Shown piece by piece: positions 1 through 7,676 of a stretch of DNA of 64,000 nucleotides. The DNA lies in NCBI RefSeq assembly GCF_900155655.1, contig NZ_LT706987.1:1333352-1397351 (forward strand), written 5' to 3'. A program made the translations under genes and the position numbers. Numbering within the stretch: the first letter of the stretch is position 1; every line of letters begins with the position of its first letter. The notes below the pieces were generated by a model. That model saw nothing but the letters and a program-made list of their open reading frames with translations. It had not been told where the DNA came from and did no database searches. The stretch is from Prevotella ihumii (lineage in GTDB: Bacteria; Bacteroidota; Bacteroidia; Bacteroidales; Bacteroidaceae).

Positions 1-365
1 AGCTCCATACCAGATTCACCGATGCGATGGCGGAACTCGACAAGCTCGGTGGGAACGCAGGGAGCGTCGGTGCGGAATGCCTCCATCCCGCAAAAATACT
101 GGAAGTAGGCGTTCTCCGAGAACTGCTCCACGACGCTCTCGTCTGAAACGTCACGAAGGTGTTTCAAGATCAGCAGACCGACCATCAGACGGATGGGCTT
201 GGCCATACGGCCAGTGTCCTTGCTGTAAAGAGGGGCAAAAGACTGCTCAAACAGATCCCAATCGATCAGATTGGCTAACTTGTACAGGGAATTCTTGGGA
301 GAGAGCATTGTCTCAAGATCCCAGAATAATGATGCCTGACGGACTTTGGATGGAGATTTATACAT
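1..365 (-). CDS. IS5-family transposase, N-terminal part (runs off the window edge)
   Basis: Reading from an ATG at 365 leftwards gives 121 codons with no stop before the window ends. The protein has the IS5/IS1182-type transposase N-terminal domain (DUF772/InsH N-terminal): 'LYKLANLIDWDLFEQSF', then 'GRMAKPIRLMVGLLILKHL', then the 'ENAYFQYFCGMEAF' and 'ELVEFRHRIGESGMEL' blocks. The catalytic DDE region lies outside the window, so intactness cannot be judged. A TATCTTTG promoter box 26 bases upstream fits this start. The outer terminal repeat is probably between about 410 and 485, before the next gene ends at 507, but with only one end visible I cannot fix it. Confidence 0.85.
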   Translation of the reverse strand, partial: MYKSPSKVRQASLFWDLETMLSPKNSLYKLANLIDWDLFEQSFAPLYSKDTGRMAKPIRLMVGLLILKHLRDVSDESVVEQFSENAYFQYFCGMEAFRTDAPCVPTELVEFRHRIGESGME

Positions 366-390
366 CGTTGAATTGCAAGATTTTACTATA

Positions 391-398
391 CAAAGATA
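391..398 (-). promoter_or_regulatory. -7 promoter box TATCTTTG for the IS5-type transposase
   Basis: TATCTTTG on the minus strand matches the Bacteroidetes TAnnTTTG -7 consensus and places a transcription start about 20 bases before the transposase ATG. Confidence 0.55.
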
Positions 399-506
399 CA
401 AAACTTTGTAGAAATATGCAAGTTTGAGAACGATTATTTTATTGATAACCAGATAGTTAAATACTTTTCAAGGGGAGACTAAATAGCTTGCGAAACAATG
501 TGGGCT

Positions 507-3290
507 TTACTTCTCCTTCTTTCCTTTGGCATCAAAGTGATAGTTGAAGATAAGGCGCACATAATGATGTATTCTGTCGCTCCACGTTTCGGAACGGCGC
601 ATAGCATTGATGTCGACAGCATATTCGCGGTCTTGGTTGAGAAGGTCATCGCAGAATATGCCTATGTACCCTTTGTTCTTCTTTAGATTGTATATTGCGT
701 AGACATTCCACAACCAACGATGGCGGTTAAGTTCGGATGCGAGATAGCCCCTTGTAGCCTTACTTTCTATTGAACTATTGATGTATATGCGTTCCCATTT
801 CATAGAGGTTCGCAGCCCTACGCTGTATTCTAAAGGTTTGTTGTTGTATTCAGGCGATAGCGAATACTTGTTGCGGTGCAACTTCCAATCGCCGAAAAGC
901 GTTATCTGTAGCCAGTCTTTCTCAAAGGCGAGTTCGGGATTTATACCTAAGGTTAATCTTTTCATTTCGTTTTGAGTTCTGTCTGCACGCTCGTTGAGGG
1001 CTGTGAGATAGCCATACGACTTTATAATGTGAGCCTCTATGGTGTTTGAGAAATTGAAGTAATCGCCAAAACTCTTGTCGTAAGTGTTTTCTAAATACCA
1101 ATTGTTGCCACTGCGCATATTCTCGTCACGCTTGCGATATACGCCCGTCTGTGGATTATAGTAGAATACCGACGCTATGGGGTTGATGGTATGCGCATAG
1201 CCCACCTTAAACATCAACATAGATTGTTGCTTTTGCATTGTTCGACTATAGGTGAGCGAGCTTTGGTGGGTATGACTGCTATGCAAGAACGGATTACCCT
1301 CGATGATGTATAGTGGGTCGGTTTCGTCACGATAGCCCAATGTGGAGAGCATTTGGGGTAAGGAGGTGTCGTATTGGAAGTTGTATTCTAAACGATTTTG
1401 TTGGTTTATTTTCCATTTTATTTGCATTGCAGGTGTCCACAACGTGCTGTTGCGATGAGCTATGGTGTCTAATTTTCCTCGCTCATAGTCTAACTTCTCA
1501 CGCTTTGCAGCAAAGGCTATGTTGGGCAAGAATTGCCAGTTACCTACCTTGTAGGTCAGTCCTATCTTACTTGTGGCTGTGGTTGCGTGTTGCTTTTGTC
1601 GGTAGCTGTTGGCAGCATCTAAGGTGTTGGCAGGGTTGTTGTCAATTGCATCGGCACGGTCGGCAGTGTAAAACTGCTGGTTTGTCGTTGCGCTGTTGTT
1701 GGCAAGTATTTGGCTCGCCTCAATGTAAAGCGCATCGCTAAGGTTGTATTCTATTTCGCCGTAACCGCTAATGTCTAAGCCGTGGTAAGGCGAGCGACTA
1801 TACTGATAAAGCGGTGAGGCTATGCCCTGGCTGATATGCTCTAATTCTCTGTGCGCACTGAAACGATTGTTGCCCTTTGTATATCCTACCGCTGTACCTA
1901 TGGTAAGCTGTCCTTTCTTGCCTAAGAAATGATTCCACGAACCATTAAAATCTATTTTTCCACCCTCGGTAATGTTTTGCTGATAAGTGCGTTCACGGTT
2001 GATGCAGTGCGTATAAAGGGCCTCGCCACGCTGTGCAGCCAATGCTATGTCTAATGGGAAGTTGCCGAATGGTTTTGTATCGGTGTCGAATGTGGCTCTG
2101 TCGTTGGTTTGATGGTTTCTTTCTAAGTTGTAGCTGAAGGTCAATCCTGCCTTGACAAAGTTCTTTGCATCGGTATACGAAAAAAGATTGGTTTCTATTT
2201 CGGGGGCTATTTCGTGTTTTTGGTGGCTGTTGCGTGAAAGTGTCCACGTAGATACGTTGTCGGGTGCGAAGTATTGAGTTGAGGCGTAATCGGTTCCCCA
2301 ACCATCTTTGTGGTTGAAATTATGAGCGACGGTAAGGTAATTCTTGTTCTTGTCAGCTACTTTCCAGTTGTGCTGATAGCCCAAAGCTGCACTTTGCGCC
2401 TTACCAAAATTGTCGAATTGTCCGCTACGCCACATTCTTGTCGTAACGGTTTGTGCCTGATTGATGTTGTTGGCATCGAGTGCTATTAAGAAAGGATTGT
2501 TGTCGCTGAGCTTTGAAGTTTTTAAGCCTGCTTGATAATTCTTAGGTGTTTGGTAGGCAACCTTTATGTCGCCATACCATTTGTCCATAAAGCTCTTTTT
2601 TATTTTGATGTCTAACACTTGGTCTTCTTTTCCATCGTCTTTGCCTGAGTGTTGCGCCAATTCGCTTGCTTTGTTATAGGTTTGAATGTTCTGAACCGCT
2701 TCGGCAGGGAGTTCAGTTACTAATCCACTGCCTCCGAAAATATCACGCCCATTCATTTGCAAGCGTAAGGGCTTGTCGTTCCAGTAAAGTTTGCCTTGCT
2801 TTTCTGTTACACCTGGGAGTTTTTCGATGAGCTCTTTTATCCGTGCGCCTTCGGCAAGTTTGAAGGCTGCGGGATTGAATACGATGGTGTCGCCACGCAT
2901 TGTGAAGCGTTTCGCCTTAGCCGAAACCGTGATTTCGTTGAGGAGAAAGTCGGTAGGTTTTAATTTAAATTCGCCTAAACGTATCGTGTCTGTGCTTATG
3001 CCGCTGCTGTACGACCTCTTTTTTGCCTCGTGATAACCTATCGAACTTACAGTTAGCGTAAGTCGCCCTGTGCTGTAAGTCTGTATGGCGAATAAGCCTA
3101 AAGAGTCGGTGGTGGTAGAGGAAGAATAGGTAGCTTCACCCTTTACCACTTCTACCTTTACCGATGCCATAGCAATGGGCTCGCCTGTCTTTTCGTCTAT
3201 GGCTTTACCTGTGAATACATCTGCATTCGCAAGCGTTGGTAGTACGATGAATAGCAACATAAGCATTGTAGCTTTCACGATATGTTTCAT
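507..3290 (-). CDS. TonB-dependent receptor-like outer-membrane beta-barrel protein
   Basis: 927 aa. A cleavable signal peptide (about residues 1-23, ending LANA) is followed by a CarboxypepD_reg-like domain (about 24-115, 'GKAIDEKTGEPIAMASVKV') and a plug-like segment (about 115-215: 'LNEITVSAKAKRF', 'IKELIEKLPGV', 'PLRLQMNGRDIF'). The rest is a long aromatic-rich region with alternating strands typical of an outer-membrane barrel ending in ...HYVRLIFNYHF. This matches the TonB-dependent/OMP_b-brl receptor class of Bacteroidetes rather than SusC (no SusD neighbour). The substrate is unknown. It is transcribed divergently from the lipoprotein-cdd operon, each with its own TATCTTTG box. Confidence 0.85.
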   Translation of the reverse strand: MKHIVKATMLMLLFIVLPTLANADVFTGKAIDEKTGEPIAMASVKVEVVKGEATYSSSTTTDSLGLFAIQTYSTGRLTLTVSSIGYHEAKKRSYSSGISTDTIRLGEFKLKPTDFLLNEITVSAKAKRFTMRGDTIVFNPAAFKLAEGARIKELIEKLPGVTEKQGKLYWNDKPLRLQMNGRDIFGGSGLVTELPAEAVQNIQTYNKASELAQHSGKDDGKEDQVLDIKIKKSFMDKWYGDIKVAYQTPKNYQAGLKTSKLSDNNPFLIALDANNINQAQTVTTRMWRSGQFDNFGKAQSAALGYQHNWKVADKNKNYLTVAHNFNHKDGWGTDYASTQYFAPDNVSTWTLSRNSHQKHEIAPEIETNLFSYTDAKNFVKAGLTFSYNLERNHQTNDRATFDTDTKPFGNFPLDIALAAQRGEALYTHCINRERTYQQNITEGGKIDFNGSWNHFLGKKGQLTIGTAVGYTKGNNRFSAHRELEHISQGIASPLYQYSRSPYHGLDISGYGEIEYNLSDALYIEASQILANNSATTNQQFYTADRADAIDNNPANTLDAANSYRQKQHATTATSKIGLTYKVGNWQFLPNIAFAAKREKLDYERGKLDTIAHRNSTLWTPAMQIKWKINQQNRLEYNFQYDTSLPQMLSTLGYRDETDPLYIIEGNPFLHSSHTHQSSLTYSRTMQKQQSMLMFKVGYAHTINPIASVFYYNPQTGVYRKRDENMRSGNNWYLENTYDKSFGDYFNFSNTIEAHIIKSYGYLTALNERADRTQNEMKRLTLGINPELAFEKDWLQITLFGDWKLHRNKYSLSPEYNNKPLEYSVGLRTSMKWERIYINSSIESKATRGYLASELNRHRWLWNVYAIYNLKKNKGYIGIFCDDLLNQDREYAVDINAMRRSETWSDRIHHYVRLIFNYHFDAKGKKEK

Positions 3291-3363
3291 AACGTTCCGT
3301 TTTGGTTAGATGAGCTTTTTGCTCGTTTTAAGTATTGTTTATCTCAGGTTTTACGTATGTTTA

Positions 3364-3371
3364 CAAAGATA
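3364..3371 (-). promoter_or_regulatory. -7 box TATCTTTG for the 507-3290 receptor
   Basis: CAAAGATA on the plus strand (TATCTTTG on minus), 74 bases before the receptor ATG, fits the TAnnTTTG consensus. Confidence 0.55.
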
Positions 3372-3472
3372 AGGATAATACTTTGAATAGCTTATCTGCT
3401 ACTTATTAATTAAATAATCTTAACATTACAGACTTGCAGGGCTAATTCTGTGTCTATCAACAATAAAAGCGT

Positions 3473-3480
3473 TATCTTTG
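3473..3480 (+). promoter_or_regulatory. -7 box TATCTTTG for the lipoprotein-cdd-DUF4250 operon
   Basis: TATCTTTG lies 13 bases before the ATG at 3494, implying a very short leader of about 7 nt. It supports that start codon. Confidence 0.6.
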
Positions 3481-3493
3481 CGTTGAAATAAGT

Positions 3494-4954
3494 ATGAAGA
3501 TAAAACGATTAGGCTATATATTGTTTGTGGCTGTTGTGGGATTAGCAACGGCTTGCAACGACGATGATACATTTACAACGTCGATGGATAACAAGTTGAC
3601 CTTCTCTACCGATACGGTGAAGATGGATACCACTTTCTCTAAAGTGCCTACACCTACAAAGACATTTTGGGTGTACAATAGGTCGGGCAATGGACTTAGA
3701 TTGACAAACGTGCGCTTGGCTCAAGGCAATCAGACAGGTTTTAGAGTGAATGTGGATGGTGTTTACTTGGGACAGGCAAGTGGCTATCAGGTGAATAATC
3801 TTGAGGTGAGAAGCAAAGACAGTATTCGTGTATTTGTAGAACTTACCTCGCCATTGAGCGGTACGGAAGAGCCAAAGAAGGTGGAAGACAATCTTATCTT
3901 TACACTCGAAAGCGGTGTACAGCAAAAGGTGAACCTCAATGCCTTTAGTTGGGACGCTGAATTGTGGAAGAATGTAGAGATAAAAGAGAATACTACAATT
4001 AAAACAAAGAAACCTATCGTAATTCAAGGAGGTATAAAAGTGGCTGAAGGAGCTACGTTGACGATAGGCGAGGGAACAACGCTCTACTTCTCAAACAAGG
4101 CTGGAATAGATGTCTACGGACAACTGAAAATAGAGGGAACGAACGCTAAAGAAGGGGCTGTAACCCTTCGTGGCGACCGATTGGACTGGATGTTCGACTA
4201 TCTGAAATACGATGATGTGAGCGGACAGTGGCGCGGAATACACTTCTACAAACCAAGTTACGATAACGAAATAACGTTTGCCGATATTCATTCTACCTAT
4301 AATGGCATTGTGTGCGACTCATCTAACGTTGACCGACAAAAGCTTACCATCAAGCAAAGTAACATACACAATTGTCAAGGGTATGGCTTGTTGTCAACCA
4401 ATTGTAAGGTGGATGTCAGCAACACTTTGCTCTCTAATGCGCTCAAGGATTGTGTTGCAGTCTTTGGAGGTAGAGTAACGCTGAGCCATTGCACGCTTGC
4501 ACAATTTTATCCTTTCGATGGCAATCGCGGGGCAGCGCTACGTTTTGGCGACAATTCGGGTACTCAACTCTATCCGTTGTTGCAGTTTGACGTGTACAAC
4601 TCGCTTATAACAGGTTTTGCCGATGATGTGATAATGGGTGCATTCAGCAAAGATGCAGCGCTGAACTATCGATTTGACCACAGCATATTGCGTACCACGA
4701 AAGAAGAAAAAATAGATGCTGCGAAGTACATAGAGGTGGAATGGGAAGACAAAGCCGACACGGTGCAGTCGGGTCAGAAGCATTTCCGCCTTGTAGATGC
4801 CGATAAACAACGTTTCGATTTCCATTTGCGTAAAGCGTCGAAAGCCATCAATAAGGGCTATGTGTTGGCAAATGGAACGAGTGGGACTGACCGTGACGGC
4901 AAGCAACGTACAGATGTGCCTGATATAGGATGCTACGAGTATGTGGAAGAATAG
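3494..4954 (+). CDS. Parallel beta-helix lipoprotein
   Basis: 486 aa. It has a lipoprotein signal peptide with lipobox 'LATAC' (acylated Cys at about residue 21), an N-terminal beta-sandwich-like part, then a right-handed beta-helix region from about residue 165 ('VIQGGIKVAEGATLTIGEG...') to 400. The C-terminus, 'DIGCYEYVEE', is common in Bacteroidetes secreted beta-helix/choice-of-anchor proteins. It is probably exposed on the outer membrane; the ligand is unknown. It is the first gene of an operon: cdd starts 21 bases after its stop. Lipoprotein and beta-helix calls are from visible motifs; no enzymatic function is claimed. Confidence 0.8.
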   Translation: MKIKRLGYILFVAVVGLATACNDDDTFTTSMDNKLTFSTDTVKMDTTFSKVPTPTKTFWVYNRSGNGLRLTNVRLAQGNQTGFRVNVDGVYLGQASGYQVNNLEVRSKDSIRVFVELTSPLSGTEEPKKVEDNLIFTLESGVQQKVNLNAFSWDAELWKNVEIKENTTIKTKKPIVIQGGIKVAEGATLTIGEGTTLYFSNKAGIDVYGQLKIEGTNAKEGAVTLRGDRLDWMFDYLKYDDVSGQWRGIHFYKPSYDNEITFADIHSTYNGIVCDSSNVDRQKLTIKQSNIHNCQGYGLLSTNCKVDVSNTLLSNALKDCVAVFGGRVTLSHCTLAQFYPFDGNRGAALRFGDNSGTQLYPLLQFDVYNSLITGFADDVIMGAFSKDAALNYRFDHSILRTTKEEKIDAAKYIEVEWEDKADTVQSGQKHFRLVDADKQRFDFHLRKASKAINKGYVLANGTSGTDRDGKQRTDVPDIGCYEYVEE

Positions 4955-4975
4955 TATTAAAGAAATAAAGAACGT

Positions 4976-5455
4976 ATGAAAACAATAGATTTAAGTATTA
5001 AAATAGGATGCTGTCAGATGGACGAGTTGTCAGCGGAAGAGCAGGTATTGGTTGAAAAAGCCATTGCAGCAACCGCTAATAGCTATTCGCCTTATAGTCG
5101 TTTTAGCGTGGGAGCTGCGCTCTACTTGGAAGACGATACTATCGTGATTGGGGCAAATCAAGAGAATGCAGCTTATCCCTCAGGACTATGTGCTGAACGT
5201 TCGGCAGTGTTTGCAGCCCAGTCGCAACGCCCTGACCAAGCCATTAAGACCCTTGCTATTGCTGCACGCAATGGCGGAGGATTGATGAAACAACCCATTG
5301 TGCCTTGTGGTGCGTGTCGTCAAGTTATATTGGAGATGGAAGACCGTTACAAGCGTCCTGTGCGTATTTTGCTTTATGGAACGGAAGGCGTGTATATTAT
5401 CAATACAATAAAAGACTTGTTGCCACTTCAGTTTGTGGGCGAGTCGATGAAATAA
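4976..5455 (+). CDS. cdd: Cytidine deaminase
   Basis: 159 aa, normal length for a homotetrameric/dimeric cytidine deaminase, which converts cytidine and deoxycytidine to uridine and deoxyuridine in pyrimidine salvage. The zinc site is intact: 'CAERSA' with Cys72 and catalytic Glu74, and 'PCGACRQ' with Cys111 and Cys114. 'SPYSRFSVGAAL' (38-49) is the usual substrate-binding N-terminal motif. It is cytoplasmic. It sits in an operon between a lipoprotein gene and the DUF4250 gene, with gaps of 21 and 9 bases. Confidence 0.95.
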   Translation: MKTIDLSIKIGCCQMDELSAEEQVLVEKAIAATANSYSPYSRFSVGAALYLEDDTIVIGANQENAAYPSGLCAERSAVFAAQSQRPDQAIKTLAIAARNGGGLMKQPIVPCGACRQVILEMEDRYKRPVRILLYGTEGVYIINTIKDLLPLQFVGESMK

Positions 5456-5464
5456 CAGTATATT

Positions 5465-5668
5465 ATGGAACACTTACCCAAAGACCCTGCAATTTTAGTC
5501 AGCAGCATTAATATGCTATTGCGTGACGATGAGTTTGACACACTTGAGACTTTGTGTTACAACTTTGATGAAACACCCGAACATATTAAGGCTGTTTTGC
5601 ACGAAGAAGGCTATGTGTATAGCGAAGAACAAAGGCAGTTTCGCCCCATAGGATACGATGCTGTATAA
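5465..5668 (+). CDS. DUF4250 domain small protein
   Basis: 67 aa. 'LPKDPAILVSSINMLLRDDEFDTLETLC' followed by an acidic helical region and 'GYVYSEEQRQF' matches the DUF4250 family of short cytoplasmic proteins in Bacteroidetes and Firmicutes; no function is known. It starts 9 bases after cdd and so is co-transcribed. The family is often found next to unrelated housekeeping genes, so the neighbour does not assign a role. Confidence 0.85.
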   Translation: MEHLPKDPAILVSSINMLLRDDEFDTLETLCYNFDETPEHIKAVLHEEGYVYSEEQRQFRPIGYDAV

Positions 5669-5742
5669 GCCAACAATGTAATGCAAAGGTGTTGCTTAGA
5701 GAATTGCTGTAAAGCCATATAGCCACAAAAGGATTGAACTAT

Positions 5743-5846
5743 TAAACCCAAATCATCATTAGCCCAGTCAGACCAGTCGGACTTGTCGGACTTGTCGGAC
5801 TTGTCTGACACGTCCGACTGGTCCGACTGGTCCGACTGGTCCGAAA
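5743..5846. repeat. Family C array (copy C1): 9-nt GACCAGTCG-type units with one terminal repeat
   Basis: Left end AAACCCAAATCATCATTAG is a variant of the family A/C terminal repeat. It is followed by about nine 9-nt units (GACCAGTCG, GACTTGTCG, then GACTGGTCC). Units switch from CAG to CTG orientation, so the array folds into a hairpin. It lies between the DUF4250 gene and the convergent tRNA-Asn and may act as a terminator. A 200-base stretch around it holds no gene. Confidence 0.8.
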
Positions 5847-5902
5847 AGTTTAATTTATAATAGTGTTGCGGAATTAAGGGAATATTTAGTATGGTTATGA
5901 AA

Positions 5903-5936
5903 TAAAAAAGAGGACTACCTTTCGGTAATCCTCTTT
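5903..5936 (-). terminator. Rho-independent terminator of tRNA-Asn
   Basis: On the minus strand, AGAGGATTACC-GAAA-GGTAGTCCTCT followed by TTTTTT starts two bases past the tRNA 3' end. Confidence 0.85.
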
Positions 5937-5937
5937 G

Positions 5938-6011
5938 CGCTCCAGGATGGGCTTGAACCAACGACCCCCTGATTAACAGTCAGGTGCTCTAACCAACTGA
6001 GCTACTGAAGC
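5938..6011 (-). tRNA. tRNA-Asn (GTT)
   Basis: 74 nt without CCA. The acceptor stem GCTTCAG pairs with CTGGAGC, the D-arm is AGCTCAGTTGG, the anticodon arm is CCTGA-CTGTTAA-TCAGG (anticodon GTT) and the T-arm has GGTTCAAGCC. It is a single gene with its own terminator directly downstream. The roughly 980 bases between it and the HutD gene at 6994 hold only repeats (families A, D, C). Confidence 0.95.
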
Positions 6012-6255
6012 AGTATTGCTATTTCTTTTTAGCGAGTGCAAAGTTAAGGCATTTTTTTTATTCCTCCAAACTTTTTCCAAAAAAAATGCGAGAAAGATGA
6101 TATTTTTCTTGATTTATGGGGCTTTGGGGGGAGAAAATCTGACAAAAAGGGGAATAATGGTAGGCGTGAAAGCTATTGAGGGCATGAAAACGATGGGCGA
6201 GGTTAGAATGGGTGAGGAGGGAGATTAGAAAGGGTGGGAGGGAGTAGAGGAATGG

Positions 6256-6350
6256 ACGAAAAGCGCCAAAATAAGGTGCAAAGACGAAGAAAAGCATAAC
6301 ATCTAAACGCTTTAAAAAGCCTTTGCGGGCTAATGATCGGTTTGGGTTAA
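6256..6350. repeat. Family A element, right half only (copy A1)
   Basis: The segment from CGAAAAG...CCAAAATAAGG through GCAAAGACGAAGAAAAGC to the end GGTTTGGGTT matches one half of the ~200-bp fold-back element seen whole at 42328 and 60537. The other half is missing. Confidence 0.8.
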
Positions 6351-6474
6351 AATATGTTTAGAAAAGGAGAACGAGCGATGTTATAAAGGCGGAAAATTAA
6401 CATTTAATTTTCGAGTTGCAGACCTATTATAGAGACGAGATGGAGGGTTGGGAGACGAAAAATAGAAGTAAGAA

Positions 6475-6561
6475 TTGTCAAAGTTGAACTTTGGGATTGT
6501 CAAACATATATGTTTGGCGAGCAATACATTGATGTTTTACCTCACCAAAGTTGAACTATGA
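6475..6561. repeat. Family D palindrome array (copy D1)
   Basis: AAAGTTGAACTTT, AAACATATATGTTT, a degenerate ATACATTGATGTTTT and a second AAAGTTGAACTAT are spaced by about 9 bases. Six such arrays occur in the window, always intergenic. Confidence 0.75.
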
Positions 6562-6863
6562 CAGCGTAGAAATGGTTGGAAAGCGAAGAAAAAGGTTCTG
6601 TATGGGTGTAAAAAGAAGGTGTATTTGTTGCACAGATGTGGTGCTGTGTTTGTAAGACGTTGTTTGATAGTGGTTTATGGTTGCACACGAATGCTTGCCA
6701 TATTTGAAAAAATAAAATTCGTGGTGCAAAATATCGCAATTATGAGGAGGGTTTTTGTTAACAAATGGAGGGAACGAAGTGTTAATCTTTGCGAATAGAA
6801 GGGGTGAGTGAGGAAAAAGGAGTAAATTTGTAATGATGATAGGAGGCAATGGAATAATTGAGG

Positions 6864-6954
6864 AGGTCGGACCAGTCGGACGGGTCTGACCAGTCTGACC
6901 AGTCAGACCAGTCGGGCGGGTCAGACAAGTCCGACAAGTCCGACTGGTCCGACA
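6864..6954. repeat. Family C array (copy C2)
   Basis: About ten 9-nt units of the GACCAGTCG/GACAAGTCC type end in an inverted GACTGGTCC. It lies in what would be the leader of the HutD gene if the TAAATTTG box at 6823-6830 is its promoter. Confidence 0.8.
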
Positions 6955-6993
6955 GAAAATATAAAAACAACAATAAACAAAAGCTATAAACAA

Positions 6994-7518
6994 ATGATAC
7001 GAGTAATAAAACAAGAAGATTATAAGGTAAACGAATGGGCAGGCGGTGTAACAAGAGAGCTGATGATAACTCCTGAAGGCAGCACTTTGGGCGAGCGCAA
7101 CTTTGATGTGCGCATTTCGTCGGCTATCATCGACCTTACCGAAAGCGACTTCTCAGACTTTACAGGTTATAAGCGTTATATTCTTCCTGTGGAGGGCGAG
7201 TTGACCCTCTTTAGAGCTAACGAACGCATTGCGCTAAGTGGTGATGCGCCTTTCCTCTTTGATGGGAGTGAGAAAGTGCGTTCTGAAAATTCGCAAGGTG
7301 CGATAGACTTTAATGTGATATTCAAGGCTGAATTGCCCGTTGAGGTGCGTGTGATAGACGGAAAAGAAACCACTCTCCCCGAAGGCTTAACCCTACTGTT
7401 TGCCTTGGACGATATTGAGGTGAACGGAGAACAAGTGAAGAAATACGACACGATAATGGCAGATGAGGCGTATTGGGTGAAAGGAAAAGCAATAGAGGTT
7501 GCGATGAATGCCCAATGA
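6994..7518 (+). CDS. HutD/Ves family cupin protein
   Basis: 174 aa. The sequence 'YKVNEWAGGVTRELMITPEG', 'FDVRISSA', 'FSDFTGYKRYILPVEGELTL' and 'FNVIFKAE' follows the HutD/Ves pattern: a bicupin-fold small protein found beside histidine-utilisation genes in some bacteria or as a stand-alone (Ves, cold- and salt-inducible in E. coli). There is no hut gene nearby, so a histidine link is not supported here. No signal peptide; cytoplasmic. It is flanked by family C arrays on both sides. Confidence 0.8.
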   Translation: MIRVIKQEDYKVNEWAGGVTRELMITPEGSTLGERNFDVRISSAIIDLTESDFSDFTGYKRYILPVEGELTLFRANERIALSGDAPFLFDGSEKVRSENSQGAIDFNVIFKAELPVEVRVIDGKETTLPEGLTLLFALDDIEVNGEQVKKYDTIMADEAYWVKGKAIEVAMNAQ

Positions 7519-7532
7519 TGGCAAAATTCGGG

Positions 7533-7597
7533 ATTGTCAGACTTGTCAGACTTGTCAGACTTGTCGGACGTGTCTGACGTGTCTGACCTGTCGGACG
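7533..7597. repeat. Family C array (copy C3)
   Basis: GTCAGACTT units change to GTCTGACGT and CTGTCGGAC. It begins 15 bases past the HutD stop and may be a 3' hairpin for it. Confidence 0.75.
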
Positions 7598-7647
7598 CTT
7601 TCAACTAAAAACAGAGAGAATAATGCCATTATTCCATTATATTAATG

Positions 7648-7655
7648 TACTTTTG
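7648..7655 (+). promoter_or_regulatory. -7 box TACTTTTG that decides the S41 protease start
   Basis: TACTTTTG lies inside a possible longer reading frame that would begin at 7623. A promoter here makes the upstream start impossible on this transcript and favours the ATG at 7677 or 7683, just before the signal peptide. Confidence 0.55.
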
Positions 7656-7676
7656 CGAACAAATACGCTATACGAT

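Noticed and set aside
77..427. Plus-strand open frame at the left edge
   Set aside because: It is antisense to a clear IS5-type transposase frame on the minus strand.
7623..7676. N-terminal extension of the S41 protease
   Set aside because: The TACTTTTG promoter box lies inside it and the signal peptide begins at 7677/7683.
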